A stretch of 64,000 nt of DNA from Adiantum capillus-veneris (lineage: Eukaryota; Streptophyta; Polypodiopsida; Polypodiales; Pteridaceae): assembly GCA_014529385.2 (NCBI GenBank), contig CM043958.1, forward strand, positions 82,085,525-82,149,524. Direction: 5' to 3'. A program made the translations under genes and the position numbers. The notes beneath the pieces were generated by a model. The model had not been told where the DNA came from, did not search any database, and saw nothing but the letters and a program-made list of their open reading frames with translations. Below are positions 25,580 through 37,487 of the stretch, piece after piece (position 1 is the first letter of the stretch; every line of letters starts with the position of its first letter).

Positions 25580-28200
25580 GTACCACGTCACCAAACAATA
25601 TGCCCACAAACTCTCGAAAGAGTCTGTTCATATTGAACGTTGGAGGAGCCTTTGTGAGACCAAAGGCATCACCAAATACTCGTACAATCCAAAGGATGTT
25701 TTGAACGTGGTCTTGTATACATTTTCTGGAGCGATCGTGATGTGAGGATAGCTACTTTTGAAATCAAAGCTACTAAAAGAAGTAGAATCCTATAATTTGT
25801 ACCTCTTGGGATCGAATGAATGGTATGCTGTTCTGGCCTTTCAAGAGGTAATTCGCCAAGAAAATCCTTTGAGAAACAATGGGCTTGAGCATGAAGAAAA
25901 TTTGTTGCCTTGACTCTTAACTCTGACAAATTTGAGTTCTTAGTTTCTTCAAAGTTGTTCGAAGAGATCGAGTAAACAAAAACACTCAATTTCATTAATT
26001 TGGAAATGGTCGCAGCCAATACAAGTGGGAGTGACTCACCTTTTAATTAAATCACATTTGCACTCTTACTATTCTTCAACGGAATTTTCCTAGCCCAATA
26101 GTCCACTACCGCACCGTTCGTGTGGTGCCATGTCATCCCCAAGGATACATTTCCAAAAAAATGATGTGGAAGTCCTTATGCGCCAAGTAACCTTGGCAAT
26201 GCAACCAAAGTTTGCCAAAGACAGCCGTTACGACGACTTCATGCCTTGGCTCCGTTAACACTGCGTTCATTTGTGGTCCCGATCTCCTCAGGCTTAATTC
26301 CCAAGCGAGTTGCCATCTCCTGAGGCTTAATTCTTATTTCACCAGAGATGGCACCTTGGCTCCACTGTCAAAGAGGATTGGGGCTTCCTGATCTCGTACT
26401 TTGCCTCACTGCAGAGCTCCGTACTCTCATCCTTGTAGTCTACAAGTGTCCCCATGAAATCCGGTACAAGTCTTGCTTTTGTCTTTCCTTTCTTTGCTTT
26501 GTCCTCAGCCACCTTCGAAGTTTCCAATTTGTCCTCGGTTTTCTCCTCTTTCTTGGGATAGTTAGCAAGAATGAGTCCCTCTTCACCTCACCCGTAGCAG
26601 TTTCCCTGTTTGTATTATTCTGGCCTCTATTTGGCAAACAACTGCAGAGGGTTGTGGATTTCTTCTTGTGAACAATCTTTTCACCCATTTCCCCCCCCTT
26701 GGAAGAATCCTTCTTTGTAGCTTTGGGCACCGGCTCGTCTGTAGCATAAGTTAAAGAACCAAATAACATGATAAAACTGTTCATAGCATGACCTATAAGT
26801 CGTTGGATGCTAGCTGTTTTCTATTTTAAACAATAACATTGAATTTCCTTGTGAAGAGCGCAAGAGTATCTCTCCATTTGTTCCTTCAGAGACACCTTCC
26901 GGACAAAAAAAACTGGCAAGAAAGTGTCCCAAAATCTTTGCTTGTACGTAGACATGGTGTAGTCTTCCTTCATGCGAAGGTGGTTCCATGCTCTCAAAAC
27001 ATTGGCTTCATATTGTTGTTCCAACGAGATGGATGCAAACAAACGTTTGAACTTCATCCATTGTTGTGGAGCCTTGCCGTCCAGCAAAAGTGTTGACCAC
27101 CACGTCTATGCGTTGCCTTTCAAAAGTGAAGGTGCTTTCTAACTTTGGAAGCCTCTATAAATTTGCCTCCTGAGAAAGCGGTGTCAAACTACTGAACAAA
27201 GGACAAGCCCTTATGAGCCAGTTCACATGAGCACTAGGTTTGGAACATGTTGCAAACTTTTTAAGTTCCCATGAATGGTTTCCAAAAAAAAGAGGGCAAT
27301 ATGTTGCCAACAAGTTGCAATTGGGCTCTACTTCAAGGGGTTGGAGCACAAAGGAAACCACACTAAAGGACAAAATTTGAAAAAGTGAGCCCCTTAGAAT
27401 TTAGAAAAGACCAAACCTTTTTGACTCTTTCTCTCCTCTCTCTCACGGACCTTTTCGCTCCAATTGTCTTAAAAAGGAACACTCTCTCTTCTCTCTAATG
27501 TGTTGCTAGATCTCCATGGAAACTTGGCATGGCAAGTTGCAGGTTGGCAACTAGTTGCCAACCTCACTCTCATGTGAACTGGCTCTATGTGTATCCTTGT
27601 GGCCCGAAAAAGTGTCAAACTTTATGCATTGACCATCATTCTTAAATCCTTTCTTACCCTTTCTCTGCTCCAAATTGTCATACTTCGGTGCTTGAATCGG
27701 ATGATTTTTCTTTTTAAGTTGTTTCGAAGTGTAAGAGTCATCATGAGAAGATGGAGTCTCTGTATTTGAACGACTCAATTTCTTGTGATGCTTTCTTGAA
27801 TTTCTTTGCGGGGGCTTTTGTTTTCTCAACTTCTTTCTGAAATTGGAACTAGAAGAAGAAGAATTGGTTGGACTCGTCCTCAATGTGAACCTGTCGGCGG
27901 TTCATGGTTCCGTGAATATTGTCTTGTAAGTAATTGATACATTGCCAATGTTCAATTATCTTAGGGTTTAGTAGAATAGGAATGTCGGTGTTAAACTATG
28001 CTATGGTCATCAAAGCTACCATGTCTTTGGACCATTTCGGCACCGTTTCTACAGAGAACAAATAAGCATCCGGTAGATCACTTTGAGGACGACTTTTAGA
28101 CACTTTTTGCTAGCCAAGATAGCTACGAAAAGGCTCGGCTTTCCGTCCTTTGTGAGAGTGCCTGTTCTTCACAATTTCATTGATTACTTTGATTATCTAA
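25580..28200 (-). mobile_element. decayed Ty3/gypsy element, gag to RT remnants
   Basis: Minus-strand pieces in gypsy order. A gag N-terminal stretch KFDTFSGHKD lies at about 27590-27640. The gag core (QQWMKFKRLFASISLEQQY, YKQRFWDTFLP, KEQMERYSCALHKEIQ) is at 26821-27087. The RT leader (FLGELPLERPEQHTI) is near 25840-25870. An RT segment with LYEYLVMP and a PFGL-type motif is at 25640-25720. Frames shift repeatedly and sequence between the RT motifs is missing. No LTR was recognised. It is an old insertion in the EXO84 intron, antisense to the gene. Confidence 0.6.
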
Positions 28201-29388
28201 TACCGATTTCTGGAACGGAGCAAGAGGAGGCATGCCACTTGGCATCCATTGATTTGAGGTAACAAGGTAAATAATTAAAAAAAAAAAAACGAGAGCTGAG
28301 CGTTAAAGCTTGCAGACTTTGCGAGGTGTGGCGGCGTTTTTAGAGAGAAAACCATGGTTTGTTTATGCTCCATGGTTCAATCAATTTCCTTTAATGTCGA
28401 GAGAGAGGACTTCGTATTAGACTTCGGCTTTGCTTTCACTTTCATTGCCGATTTGAGAGAGGGTTGGCAACCTTTTGCCACCTCTTGTAAAATTCTGAGA
28501 TCGTGTCAGGAGGATCGTCAAAGGGATCAAGGTTGGGAGATGAGGAGTCTGGTGAGCAAGTCCTCCGATGATAGTGATACGGACGACAAAGGCTATAAGG
28601 CATCTGAGGCGAATGTGAAAGATGACACAATCTGCAGCAGAAGAGGAAGCTGAAGAGGACTTGGAGGTGATGGTTGTTGCTTAACGGGTGCCTCCGATGT
28701 CTGTCACCAAGGAAAAACAGTTTGTCACTCCGGTCATGGCGACAGCAGCAAGCAAGCTCTGTGTGCCGTGAGAGATTCTCTCTGGTCCCTCTACTAATCG
28801 CCAAGGTGACTTCTATATCCACTTTTACCATCACCCTTCGACCTCTTCTCAGAGCAAGTGCATCATTCAGGCAGAGAAGCAAAGATATGTTGTAGAGTAA
28901 TCTAGGAGGAGAAGCACAAAGAAGATATTTACGTTGCCAAAAGAGAATGTAGTGACTGATTTGTTGTAACTTTGGGGGTTACACCTTTGTCGTCCAAATA
29001 TTTTGTATTTTTACCGTGGGGTCTGCACAATTTATTCGATAAAATAAATTATTATCTTGCCGAAAGAAAACAGGTAAAAGCTTGTATATTGAGACAAGAA
29101 TCAAATTGAAACCCAACTAAAGCTGACAGCAAATTTGGAATATTGTTGTGGTTTTGGATGATTGCATTTTCCCCAAACGTTGGTCTTTCAACAGTTATTG
29201 CTTGCAAAAATGGCCGTTTAGTCAAGTTTCTGTGGTTATATCTTTTTGCTTAAACAACAGAGTAATATATTATGTAAGTTTCCTTTTCCCACTTAGTGCA
29301 TGCTGGGGCTACTAGACGAATAGAGATTGCAACTTTTTGTTCTCAAATATGGTTATAAGCAAATATCTGTGATTGATGGATTGCCCAG
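28201..29388. other. intron sequence, nothing firmly recognised
   Basis: Short open frames on both strands around 28350-28880 overlap each other and show no domain. It may be the 5' part of the decayed gypsy element. The last bases (TTGCCCAG) form the EXO84 acceptor. Confidence 0.4.
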
Positions 29389-30439
29389 GACCTTGCAGAA
29401 AATAGCAGGGCTTGAAGGATGCTTGACATCCATGCAGAGCCTTCTTTTGTCAAAATCTGCAGTTGTACATAGTTTGATAAAATGTATTCCAGTCTCGGAT
29501 GGCCTTGAAGCGGGAAAGTCAAACCTCTCTGATGATATCGACGAATATTCATTCCAAAAAGGATTTTTGACAACATTAGATCAGCTTGACACTTTTCTTA
29601 TCGAACGAAAAACAAGCAATGCTGTAAAGGCTTTGCAGCAAGGGGAAGGTCTTGTTTGCGAAGCCCGCCGTAAAGATACTTTCACAAAGATGGTCAAGGA
29701 ATTTCAAATAGACCTTGTTCAAAGGCGTTCTGATCTTGTCAGCCAACTTGTTGGTACTACCAAGAAGATATCTGTACATGGTGCTGAAGTCCATGCTGCA
29801 ATAGCTGCACTGAAGCAGCTTGGAGAGGCTGTCATGGGACACGATTTGCTACTTGACCTGTATCATAAACGAATCAAGGCAAGGGTCAATGACTTGCATC
29901 CAAGTGGGACGCTTTTTGGTGGACTCTACACTGCAGGCCTTTCACAATGCGTGTTTTCAGGAATTGTTGATGCAGTTCAGAGTACATTTGCTATCTTTGG
30001 AGCTGATACAGAATTCACCTCCAAGTTGGTTCTCTGGGTCCACAAAAAAACTGAAGACTTTGTATTCCTATTGGAAAAGCATGTTCTGTTAGTTACCCTT
30101 GGGCTTAAGTCTATAGTTGAATGTTTAAGGATTGCCCATGGCCACTGTTTGTTGGTGGAGTCCCATGGGCTAGCATTGTGCCCATTTTTAACCAGGACTC
30201 TTCGCCCAACGGTACTCTCTGTGCTGCAAAGGTGTCTTGAGCACATACAAGAAAAGGTGTTATATTTGACTGCTGCCGATTACTGGTTGCTTGAAGTTGA
30301 TCCTAAGTTTGAAGAAATAGCTTCCAGAAACATATCTCGAAAACGTTTATGCCGCTCCAGTGGTAATAAAAAGATGATTTTTTTTGAAAATCCTGAGAAG
30401 TTGACTTCTAGTGCTTATCATCTTGATATGCTAGCAATG
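29389..30439 (+). CDS. EXO84: exocyst subunit EXO84, central exon
   Basis: This 1,051-bp exon has no stop. It covers the end of the N-terminal coiled-coil segment (TLQKIAGLEGCLTSMQSLLL) and most of the Exo84 C-terminal helical-bundle domain: FLTTLDQLDTFLIERKTSNA, AIAALKQLGEAVMGHDLLL, GGLYTAGLSQCVFSGIV, AIFGADTEFTSKLV and LTSSAYHLDMLAM. These match plant EXO84A/B proteins in order and spacing. The acceptor is GCCCAG|G (phase 2 from 13406) and the donor ATG|GTAAAC at 30440 (phase 0). An upstream ATG at 29327 is open to this frame but lies in the intron. EXO84 acts at the plasma membrane in vesicle tethering; plant EXO84B is important for secretion and cytokinesis. The C form looks less similar. 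Confidence 0.85.
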
Positions 30440-31239
30440 GTAAACACACTGACGTTAGCTTGAGACGTAATTTTTGATGCCTGCTGCCTATGTTAAGTTC
30501 TGCATGATGCAAAGTGTATACTTCAGATTTGACTGTCTTGTCTTGCTAATTGATTGGGGTTTCCCTCAGCAGGCTGGAGTCCAACTACGCTCGTGCAGAT
30601 GCGCCCTTGTAATGTTGACCTAAGTACATTTGGATGAACACGTTGGTGGGGGGTGAGCGAATGATAGCCAAGCCATCAACGTGGCCTAGCACCTAGTTGA
30701 TCACTCATCAGCCACACAGATTACTGGTCATCTGCTCACCAAACAAAACATTTAGGAGTCTATGTATGTGGATACATCTTTAATCCATGGCCACAGAGGT
30801 GATAAAATATGTATGTCTAAGAATTAGACCTTGTTTTTTTTGAACCTGAGAAATGCTTTTCGTTCCCCTGTTTCAAAAAGTTGCGAGCGTTTCATCATTT
30901 CAAGGGGACGAAACGAATGTTCATGTGACATTGCCGTGGCCATTGGTGCATGTCGTTGAGTCTAGAGTCTAGAGTCACACAACAGCCTGCTATACACTAT
31001 CTAGCCTCGGCACCCCTTTTGTATCCAAGTAGCACAGTGACCAGTCTGTCGTCTAGAGCTGAGTGCATTGTTAGCAACTTGGGCCTTCAGGATATCGACG
31101 CTTAATTGAGCAGTTCCTGTGTCTCTTGTCATCTCTATCTCTAGTTTGTGTGTTTTCTACTGTTTCAGTTTGCTCTTTGACATAGTTTGAGTAATCACAT
31201 TGCAATACAGACTAGTGAGCACTAAGTCAATATCACATT

Positions 31240-32200
31240 TTCAACCTTCAAGGGGCTTTGAACAGAAGATATTGATGACCATGTGAGGAGGTTCATCTGT
31301 TTATGCAAAAGTAGGGGCATGAACTGAGAAGATTCATACTTAGTACTATGTCCTTCGACATTGGATAGCCTTGCAGATAAGTGGTATAGCCAATTCACAG
31401 ACACCATTTGGTAGACTGGGGCACATTGAAGAGCGCTTTTTGTGCTGCTTTTTTTCCCTGGAGATTGCCAAGAAAATGCTCTAAATGAGCTGGAAAACCT
31501 CACACTACAACCTGATGAGACCTTTGCTGAACTGATGACTAGGCCCAAAGCCTTGGTGGCCAAATTGCCGCAGCATCCTAGAGACTTTGTTGTGAAGAAA
31601 TGAGTTGAGAAGGCTCTCCCCAAGGTGTCTCGATAGAGGCTTCAGGAGTCCCTCAAATCAAACTCAACTCTTGATGATTTTACTGCTATAACCCCAAGGA
31701 TAGAAGAGGCTAGAAGACTCTTTAAGACCCCTCTGAAATGATGCCATGAAAAAACGCTATAAATGCTCTCAATTGCTGCAATGCTAGCCCACACATGGCA
31801 CCACAAAGTTTCTATATAGCTGCAGTCACCCAGAATGTTGAAGTATAGGAATTACCAAAGAAAGTGCCACCTTCCACAAGGCTCACCTCCTTGTCACCAT
31901 TGCCTTGAATCAAAAGACCATTACACGAAGGGCTGCCGGAAGCAGCAAGCCTCTACTTCTAACCAAGCTGACTTCACCTTCCCAATTAACTCGATAGCTG
32001 TCGACTCCAAGCCTCAGTCTCCATCCTCTCCTCGTGTGTTGTCACCCAAGGGTATCCTCCCACAACAAGAAGAGCATCATGTAGCCCTCACAAGAGTTCA
32101 GAGGTCGGCCCTATGTTACGATCATCCAAGATACAAACCTGACACTAAAGGTCCCCAGCCAACAACTAGCAATAAAGTAGCCGCCTCCCCTTTAGCATGA
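31240..32200 (+). pseudogene. decayed retrotransposon gag with zinc-knuckle-like motif
   Basis: A + frame reads ENALNELENLTLQPDETFAE near 31470-31530 and RLQESLKSNSTLDDFTA near 31640-31690, the style of a retrotransposon gag. It is followed at about 31880-31930 by CHHCLESKDHYTKGC, close to a CCHC knuckle but with one extra residue. Several stops interrupt it. No pol could be identified further on, so the element type is uncertain. Confidence 0.5.
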
Positions 32201-33450
32201 GGTGGTTGGTGCCTTCCTAGAGGATGCGGCAGATCTACATCAGCTAAGACCACATGCAAAGGGCTGCCAAGCCTACTATTGAAAATATTGTCAAATACAC
32301 ATTCAACAATGATACACTTCACCTTGATCACAATTTCCCGTTTTCATACAATCTTCCTACCCGGGACCAAGTCTTTGTGGCAGGAACTTCCATTGCACTT
32401 TTCATTGTCATGATTGATTACCTATCCATTCACACCTCTCACTGATTATGGAAGCCCTTGCCTCACAGTCTGTTTTTGGGAACAAATTTACTGGAGTAAT
32501 TGTGTATGGAGGCTCTGGCATCATCTCATACCGGAATCACAATGCTGGCCTTGGTTTGTAGCCTACATGGCCCGTTCCGTTCATAGTCATACTTGTAAAC
32601 CAGAGGGAAATGTATCCCATGGGCATTGTTGAGTAAGTTCCCTTGCAGGTCGAAGATTCACTTTTTAGCTAGATTTTGTGGCAGTGCGCCTTCCTGATGT
32701 GGAGATGGCTTCCCTCTCTAGATTAGCCGACCTTAGCTAGGCACACCAAGGCTCCAAACGACTGGGAAAATGATGCTATGTGGATCTCTACTCAAGGCGT
32801 AGACCAATCAAGCTTGAAGGTAGTATAGATCCAAACACCAATGAGAGTGCCCTTATTGCAAAGGTTAATAGAGCATTTCATTTCATTTCTCAGTCCAGAC
32901 ATTTCCCACTCACAGAGACATATGAGAGCCTAGAGAGGGGCTTAACGAGGATCCATGGGTTCCTTGGATCAGGCAGCAAATAAAGCACCCAGGGCTGCCA
33001 AAACAGTGTTTCTTTTGTCAACAGATGGGCATCAACTGAAGGTTTTTCCTCACCAAAAAAAATGTCCACTTCAGCATCCACAAGCACTACCAAGATAGCG
33101 GTCCCGGCCACAAACAGCTACTTCAATGGGCACATCTTCTTCGTCATTGGTTGTGCAGACTGTTACAGTTCGACAGATTGATGATTGAGGTTGGGAGCCC
33201 ACCCATAGACAGAGTTGATGCAAACAAGACCAGCACCCCGCTCATCGGTGGGTTCCTACAAGGAATAGTTTTGGCCATTTGATGCAAGGCAGGAGCAGTC
33301 AGCATGTTTGAAAGTGCCTAGACTGCATAGTGGCCCCACCTCCATCCAAGCTTTGAGCCGTAGACTTCACCCCACTTCCTTCCTCCGCCCACTCTTCTTG
33401 CTCTGTATGAGGACTCTTGGTCAGAGGCAGAGGCATAGTAAGGCATGTGA
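32201..33450. other. intron sequence, nothing firmly recognised
   Basis: Could be the decayed continuation of the gag-like remnant, but I see no protease, RT or integrase motif. Confidence 0.35.
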
Positions 33451-33581
33451 GCTCTTTCTCACAAGGCTTGGACATATAATTTGTCGCTGCCTGAGCCCTT
33501 TCAAAGATTGTTTGGTTTTTTCACAGTGCTTGAACATGCAATTTGTTGCCACTCAAGCCCCTTGCGAAGATTGCCCGGTTT
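33451..33581. repeat. diverged tandem duplication of about 65 bp
   Basis: TTCTCACAAGGCTTGGACAT starts a unit that recurs as TTTTCACAGTGCTTGAACAT. Both units run to a GATTG(T/C) stretch followed by GGTTT. Confidence 0.7.
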
Positions 33582-33725
33582 GCTGCTACCTTGGTTTTCT
33601 CAAGTTTCGCATGAGGATTGAGGCAGAAACTACAAAGATACCTGGTTGGTGGATGCATTGATGTTTTGATGATTCAGGAGCATCACTCATGTGAGAGCGG
33701 TATTTGACATTGTCGTTATCTGTTG

Positions 33726-33848
33726 GGTAGCTGGTCTACTTTTTCATGGCCACCTCTTGTCAGGAGGGTTTCAAGAGGAGAATACAACTGGCTGGTCTAC
33801 TGTGTCATGGCCACCTCTTGTCAGGAGGGCTTCAAGAGGATAATGCAA
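33726..33848. repeat. tandem duplication of about 60 bp
   Basis: Two nearly identical units begin GTAGCTGGTCTACT and GGCTGGTCTACT, each containing CATGGCCACCTCTTGTCAGG. Confidence 0.85.
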
Positions 33849-35591
33849 GTGTAATCAGGAGATTGAAGAACGGGACTCAAATCTATGGATAAATATTTTA
33901 ACCATGGAGTGTTCTTTCTCATTAATTTTTCCGGACCATGGAGGGTAAGTGCTTTTGGACAAGAACAGGCAGCTCATCCACCATTGATGCGTATGTTGAG
34001 CCAAGATAGCTGACAAGTGGCGGGGGCCGTGCGAAACTGCCCTAAGTACGTCCGCGAAGTTTAATGGTCTAGACTAGGCACTCTTGTCCACTCTGCACTC
34101 TGGCCACGACAAGCTGACCCTCCATTGACTGCCAGCACTGTAGCTGGGCTATAATCATCGTGTTGCCTAGGCTTTGACAATTGGACCTCGACTTTGACCG
34201 TTGCCTCTAACTGGGAGTTTAAATGACAGGTGAAAGGTAATCCTACAAGTCTTGTCACCTACTTTGGATGAGCTGGGAAGTTGCCTCTCTTGACTCGTCG
34301 ACCCTGGCTGTACCTGTGTTACAAAGCCCTTTTGTTAAGTCTCCTACGGCTCTACTCCCTATGACAAAGCCTTCCTGGCAAGTCTCCTACGTCTGTACTC
34401 CCCACGGTGTGGTCTTTTTTCAGGCGTGGTCTTAGGCCATGTGATGCTCCAACGTCTGGCCTCCTCAGACCTCCTAAAAGTAAGAAGGGTATAGGCTATG
34501 TATCTATTAACCACCACTAACTCTCCCTATGGGCTCTTTCATTGGAGGGCAGCATCTTCAAGGCCTATCCTGAGTCCTACGAGTCTGGATCTTGTCCTGC
34601 ATACAAAACTGCATCGTGTAACATGACCTCCTATTTAATCTGGGATCTGCCTCGTTTGACACCTATCCTCAAAAATGGGTTTCATCAGGAACAGTGGTTT
34701 AGGGCTAAAGGAACAGAGATTACAGAGTACCTAAGGTTTTGTGATTCAACACCAAAAATTACTGCGAACTTTGAGGACAATGACTGTTAGCTTTGAGCTG
34801 AAGTAAGGACTTCTATAAACACATACATATGATAGGAGTATTTGATTTTTTTTCAAAACCTTGAAAGGACACTTTTATGTCCTATTAGGTTACCAAACTA
34901 GTGTTAATCAATCAACCAATTTAAACAAACTTGATCTCATGGAGTTACAAGTGACTGGATTTATACAAGCATAAAAAAGATCAACATTTTTTTCTGTTTA
35001 TATTAGTTCAAGTATTCTGCTATGATACATGGTAGCTGGCATGTCGTAGTATACTGGTGGATTGGGCCATGGGTGTAGAAAATGATACATGAGGGGAAGT
35101 TCAAGGTAGTCAATCAAAACTCTTCCTTTGAATGTTGGTCATGGGGAGAGGACTCTAAAGTCAGCCGCTTGATATTCTCCTCTGTGCAACTGCAACATAA
35201 AGATTGTCCCAATCAATTAAGACAGCCTTCATGATTTTTCTTTAGGTGATCACAAGCTAATACATATCTCCAAGATTCAAGATGATGGCCGAAAGTGCCA
35301 TTCAGTCACTCACTAAGACAAAATCCCATTCCTAGGGTAAATGAATGCTAGGTAAGCTCTAGGTTGCACAATAGTACTCACAGAGAGGATGAATAGGGTG
35401 TCCTTTGTACCTTTTTTTGCGTTTCTTTTTGGGGGGGTGGGGGATGGGTGGATGTCGGTCCTCCTACGCTTAAGGGTGAGTATGGAAGTTGAGATGAAGT
35501 GTCTTTTACTGGATCTGTTCTATCAAATTACGGAAGTATGTTTTACCAGGCTTTTAGTTAAATAATAACCCTCCTTTGTGATAAAATGCAG
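33849..35591. other. intron sequence with a short tandem repeat
   Basis: Two partial repeats around 34319-34400 share AAGTCTCCTACG and a following TACTCC. Nothing else was recognised before the EXO84 acceptor. Confidence 0.4.
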
Positions 35592-36092
35592 GACTTTGCT
35601 TCAGACAGTGCATTTTTATCAAGGCTACACTTGGAAGGTGTTATTCTGAATAATCTGGTATCACTTTTCAGATTCTACATTCAGTTGTTGCTAAGGTCAT
35701 TAAGTCCATACGCTCTGAAGAGCAAGACAACACAAGTTCATTTGCTGCAGAATGCGAATAGTTTAGAACAGCAAGTAGCCATTCTAGTGAATGCAACGGT
35801 CCTGGCTAAAGATCGTTTCCCTTGTGCGACACACACAGTTCTTCAGGAGATTCTTAATGATAAAGAGCTCCTGTTGAAGAATGGCACTTTTGCTCATTAC
35901 ATAATGCTCTACAGGCCTTATTTGCAGCAGGATCTCACAAGAGTCCAAAACTCTTTTTCAAACCTTCAAAAAGAAAAGTTCTTACGCGAGTCGTCTTTTA
36001 TGCTGACTTCCGATGTTTACACAAACCTAGAATGCAGCCACGAGAAAAGGATTCTTGAAAATGAGAAGTGGAGGCCTTCTGCATTTTTTGAG
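35592..36092 (+). CDS. EXO84: exocyst subunit EXO84, later exon
   Basis: Encodes DFASDSAFLSRLHLEGVILN, a SLFRFYIQLLLRSL helix, EQQVAILVNATVLAKDRFPC and NEKWRPSAFFE, matching the later part of the Exo84 domain in plant proteins, including the conserved WRPSAFF motif. It opens after ATGCAG at 35591. I end it at GAG|GTTTGA (36093), because family members continue after this motif by roughly 190 residues; if that donor is not used, translation stops at TGA 36096-36098. No later exon was seen to 64000, so the next intron is more than 27 kb or the gene is truncated. Confidence 0.75.
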
Positions 36093-36296
36093 GTTTGAAG
36101 CTCTTGCTGGTCAAACACAAGGCACATTGAGGCTGTTTAATCTTCCACTCTGTATTTAAAAAAAATTGAATCTTTATGTGTAAGCTGCTCAGTTTTTTCT
36201 GTTGCATTTTGAAATACCATTCCACTACTATTTTGTTGGCTTTTACGTTCTCTTCTGATGTCCTAGCACCTAACTAGGCTCTTATACCTTGTGTGG

Positions 36297-36362
36297 AGAA
36301 AATGAAATGTTATATTAACGTCTTCAAAAGGCCAAAGTGACCTATGAGACCAGAAAGTTAGG
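36297..36362 (-). mobile_element. LINE copy J, 65-bp 3' stump
   Basis: Only the 3' tail and hairpin (AATGAAATGTTATATTAACG on the + strand, then the AGGCC...GACCT hairpin). It is joined to copy K through a short GGAGAGAG. Confidence 0.85.
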
Positions 36363-36368
36363 AGAGAG

Positions 36369-36494
36369 AAATGAAATGAAATGTTATATTAACGTCTTCA
36401 AAAGGCCAAAATGACCTATGAGACCAATCAGTTACAAAATAGTGAATCTAATACCATGTCTGGGTACAAAAGAACTAGAAAAGAACTAGAAGTG
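36369..36494 (-). mobile_element. LINE copy K, 126-bp 3' stump
   Basis: Matches the 3' end of copy B (9605 onward) without visible difference up to CTAGAAGTGGA, where it is truncated and continues as GAGAGAG. Confidence 0.9.
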
Positions 36495-36524
36495 GAGAGA
36501 GAGAGAAAGAAAGAAAGAAAGAAA

Positions 36525-37469
36525 GCTTTATTTACGTCTTCTAAAGGCAGAAGTCTGCCTATGAGACAAATCAATGTACATCTAGTGGTAGTCCGCGTGT
36601 CCGGAAAAGAAAATACTGAAAATAAAATGCTGAAATGAAAGGTAATCTAGAAGCGGGATGTGCAGTGTGGTGGTATGATGGTAATGTGTGGTGGTATGGG
36701 TATATATGGCTCTGGCACCGCAGATACTGACCATATGAATATATGGTTGTGGATGTAGCTCTGTCACAACAGAAAATGACTACCTCGTGCTGAGTGAAAG
36801 TAAAAGTGTGAGGGCATACCCGTATCAAAGATGGCTAGTAGTGTGTAATGGGTGATGGGTATAAAAAGTGGTACATGGGGGGGAGGGGCTGAAAAACCCG
36901 ATGTAAGTGGGTGCTCCAATGTGTGGTGGAGCGGGCCCTCTCTACCTGCTGCTCATGAAGTGTACGGATCCTCAATATATCCTGCTGGTATAGACGGGGC
37001 CGTCGGTATCCTGACTCCCGGGGTCGGCGTCGTGCTCGCTGTGCCTCTGCCTGCTCGAGTGTCAGCGCAGTCGTCGTCGGCGGTGTGGGATCCCTTGAAG
37101 TCATTCTCTGGAAAAACTGAGTGATCGTCTGCTGAACACCTCCAGTGTCATGTGGTCGTGGTCGTGTAGACTCCTCACGTATGTGGAGTGCTCCTGCGAT
37201 GAAATGGCCCACATGAGTCTGGTCTCTCCTCCTCATGCATGTCTGGAGAGTGCCCTCAATCCCAAATCTTTGTCTAAGCTCTGAGTAAGCTGGGCATCGT
37301 AGCATGAAGTGCTCCTCCGTCTCCACCTCTGTTTGACACACTGGGCAAGTCCGGTTCGCTCGTGGTATGCCTCTGGCTCTGCCCCGCTCAATCTCAAGCT
37401 GGTGTGATGAGACTCGGAGTTGGCCGATCGCTACCTGTAGGTGATGTGGCATGTACTGCTGCATGTACT
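36525..37469 (-). mobile_element. LINE copy L, a second LINE family, 5'-truncated
   Basis: The 3' end differs from the main family: GAAAGAAAG then CTTTATTTACGTCTTC, with a hairpin AGGCAGAAGTCTGCCT at 36545-36560. Upstream in LINE sense is an ORF2 C-terminus. Truncated at 37469 beside GA. It sits head to tail between K and M. Confidence 0.85.
36835..37464 (-). CDS. LINE L ORF2 C-terminus, open but truncated
   Basis: 209 codons starting at the truncation. Includes HLQVAIGQLRVSSHQLEIER, which parallels the IGQIRTSSHQL block of the main family, and CPVCQTEVETEEHFMLRC, the C-terminal zinc motif. The rest is proline- and arginine-rich (QRARRRPRESGYRRPRL). It is a related but distinct LINE family with no EN or RT left. 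Confidence 0.75.
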   Translation of the reverse strand: MQQYMPHHLQVAIGQLRVSSHQLEIERGRARGIPRANRTCPVCQTEVETEEHFMLRCPAYSELRQRFGIEGTLQTCMRRRDQTHVGHFIAGALHIREESTRPRPHDTGGVQQTITQFFQRMTSRDPTPPTTTALTLEQAEAQRARRRPRESGYRRPRLYQQDILRIRTLHEQQVERARSTTHWSTHLHRVFQPLPPMYHFLYPSPITHY

Positions 37470-37487
37470 GAGAGAGAGAGAGAGAGA
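37470..37487. repeat. (GA)n tract between LINE L and LINE M
   Basis: About 18 bp of GA joining the truncated 5' end of copy L to the 3' tail of copy M. Confidence 0.9.

Larger units (their letters stand above)
30440..35591 (+). other. EXO84: EXO84 intron, 5,152 bp
   Basis: Starts GTAAAC at 30440 and ends ATGCAG at 35591, phase 0. Contains a decayed gag-like remnant and small tandem duplications. The join gives LDMLAM followed by DFASDSAFLSRL, continuing the EXO84 homology. Confidence 0.8.

Noticed and set aside
28354-28882. Open frames on both strands that could be an exon
   Set aside because: No splice-consistent match to EXO84 or any family; probably part of the decayed gypsy element.
29327-29388. 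ATG at 29327 as the start of an independent gene
   Set aside because: The first 20 codons have no EXO84 similarity, while splicing 13406 to 29389 gives continuous homology.
29389-30439. COG4 or another tethering-complex subunit instead of EXO84
   Set aside because: The order of motifs (FLTTLDQLDTFLIER, GGLYTAGLSQ, LTSSAYHL, WRPSAFF) fits EXO84A/B specifically.
33308-33661. 117-codon open frame with many cysteines
   Set aside because: The cysteines arise from a tandem duplication of about 65 bp; no zinc-finger spacing is kept.
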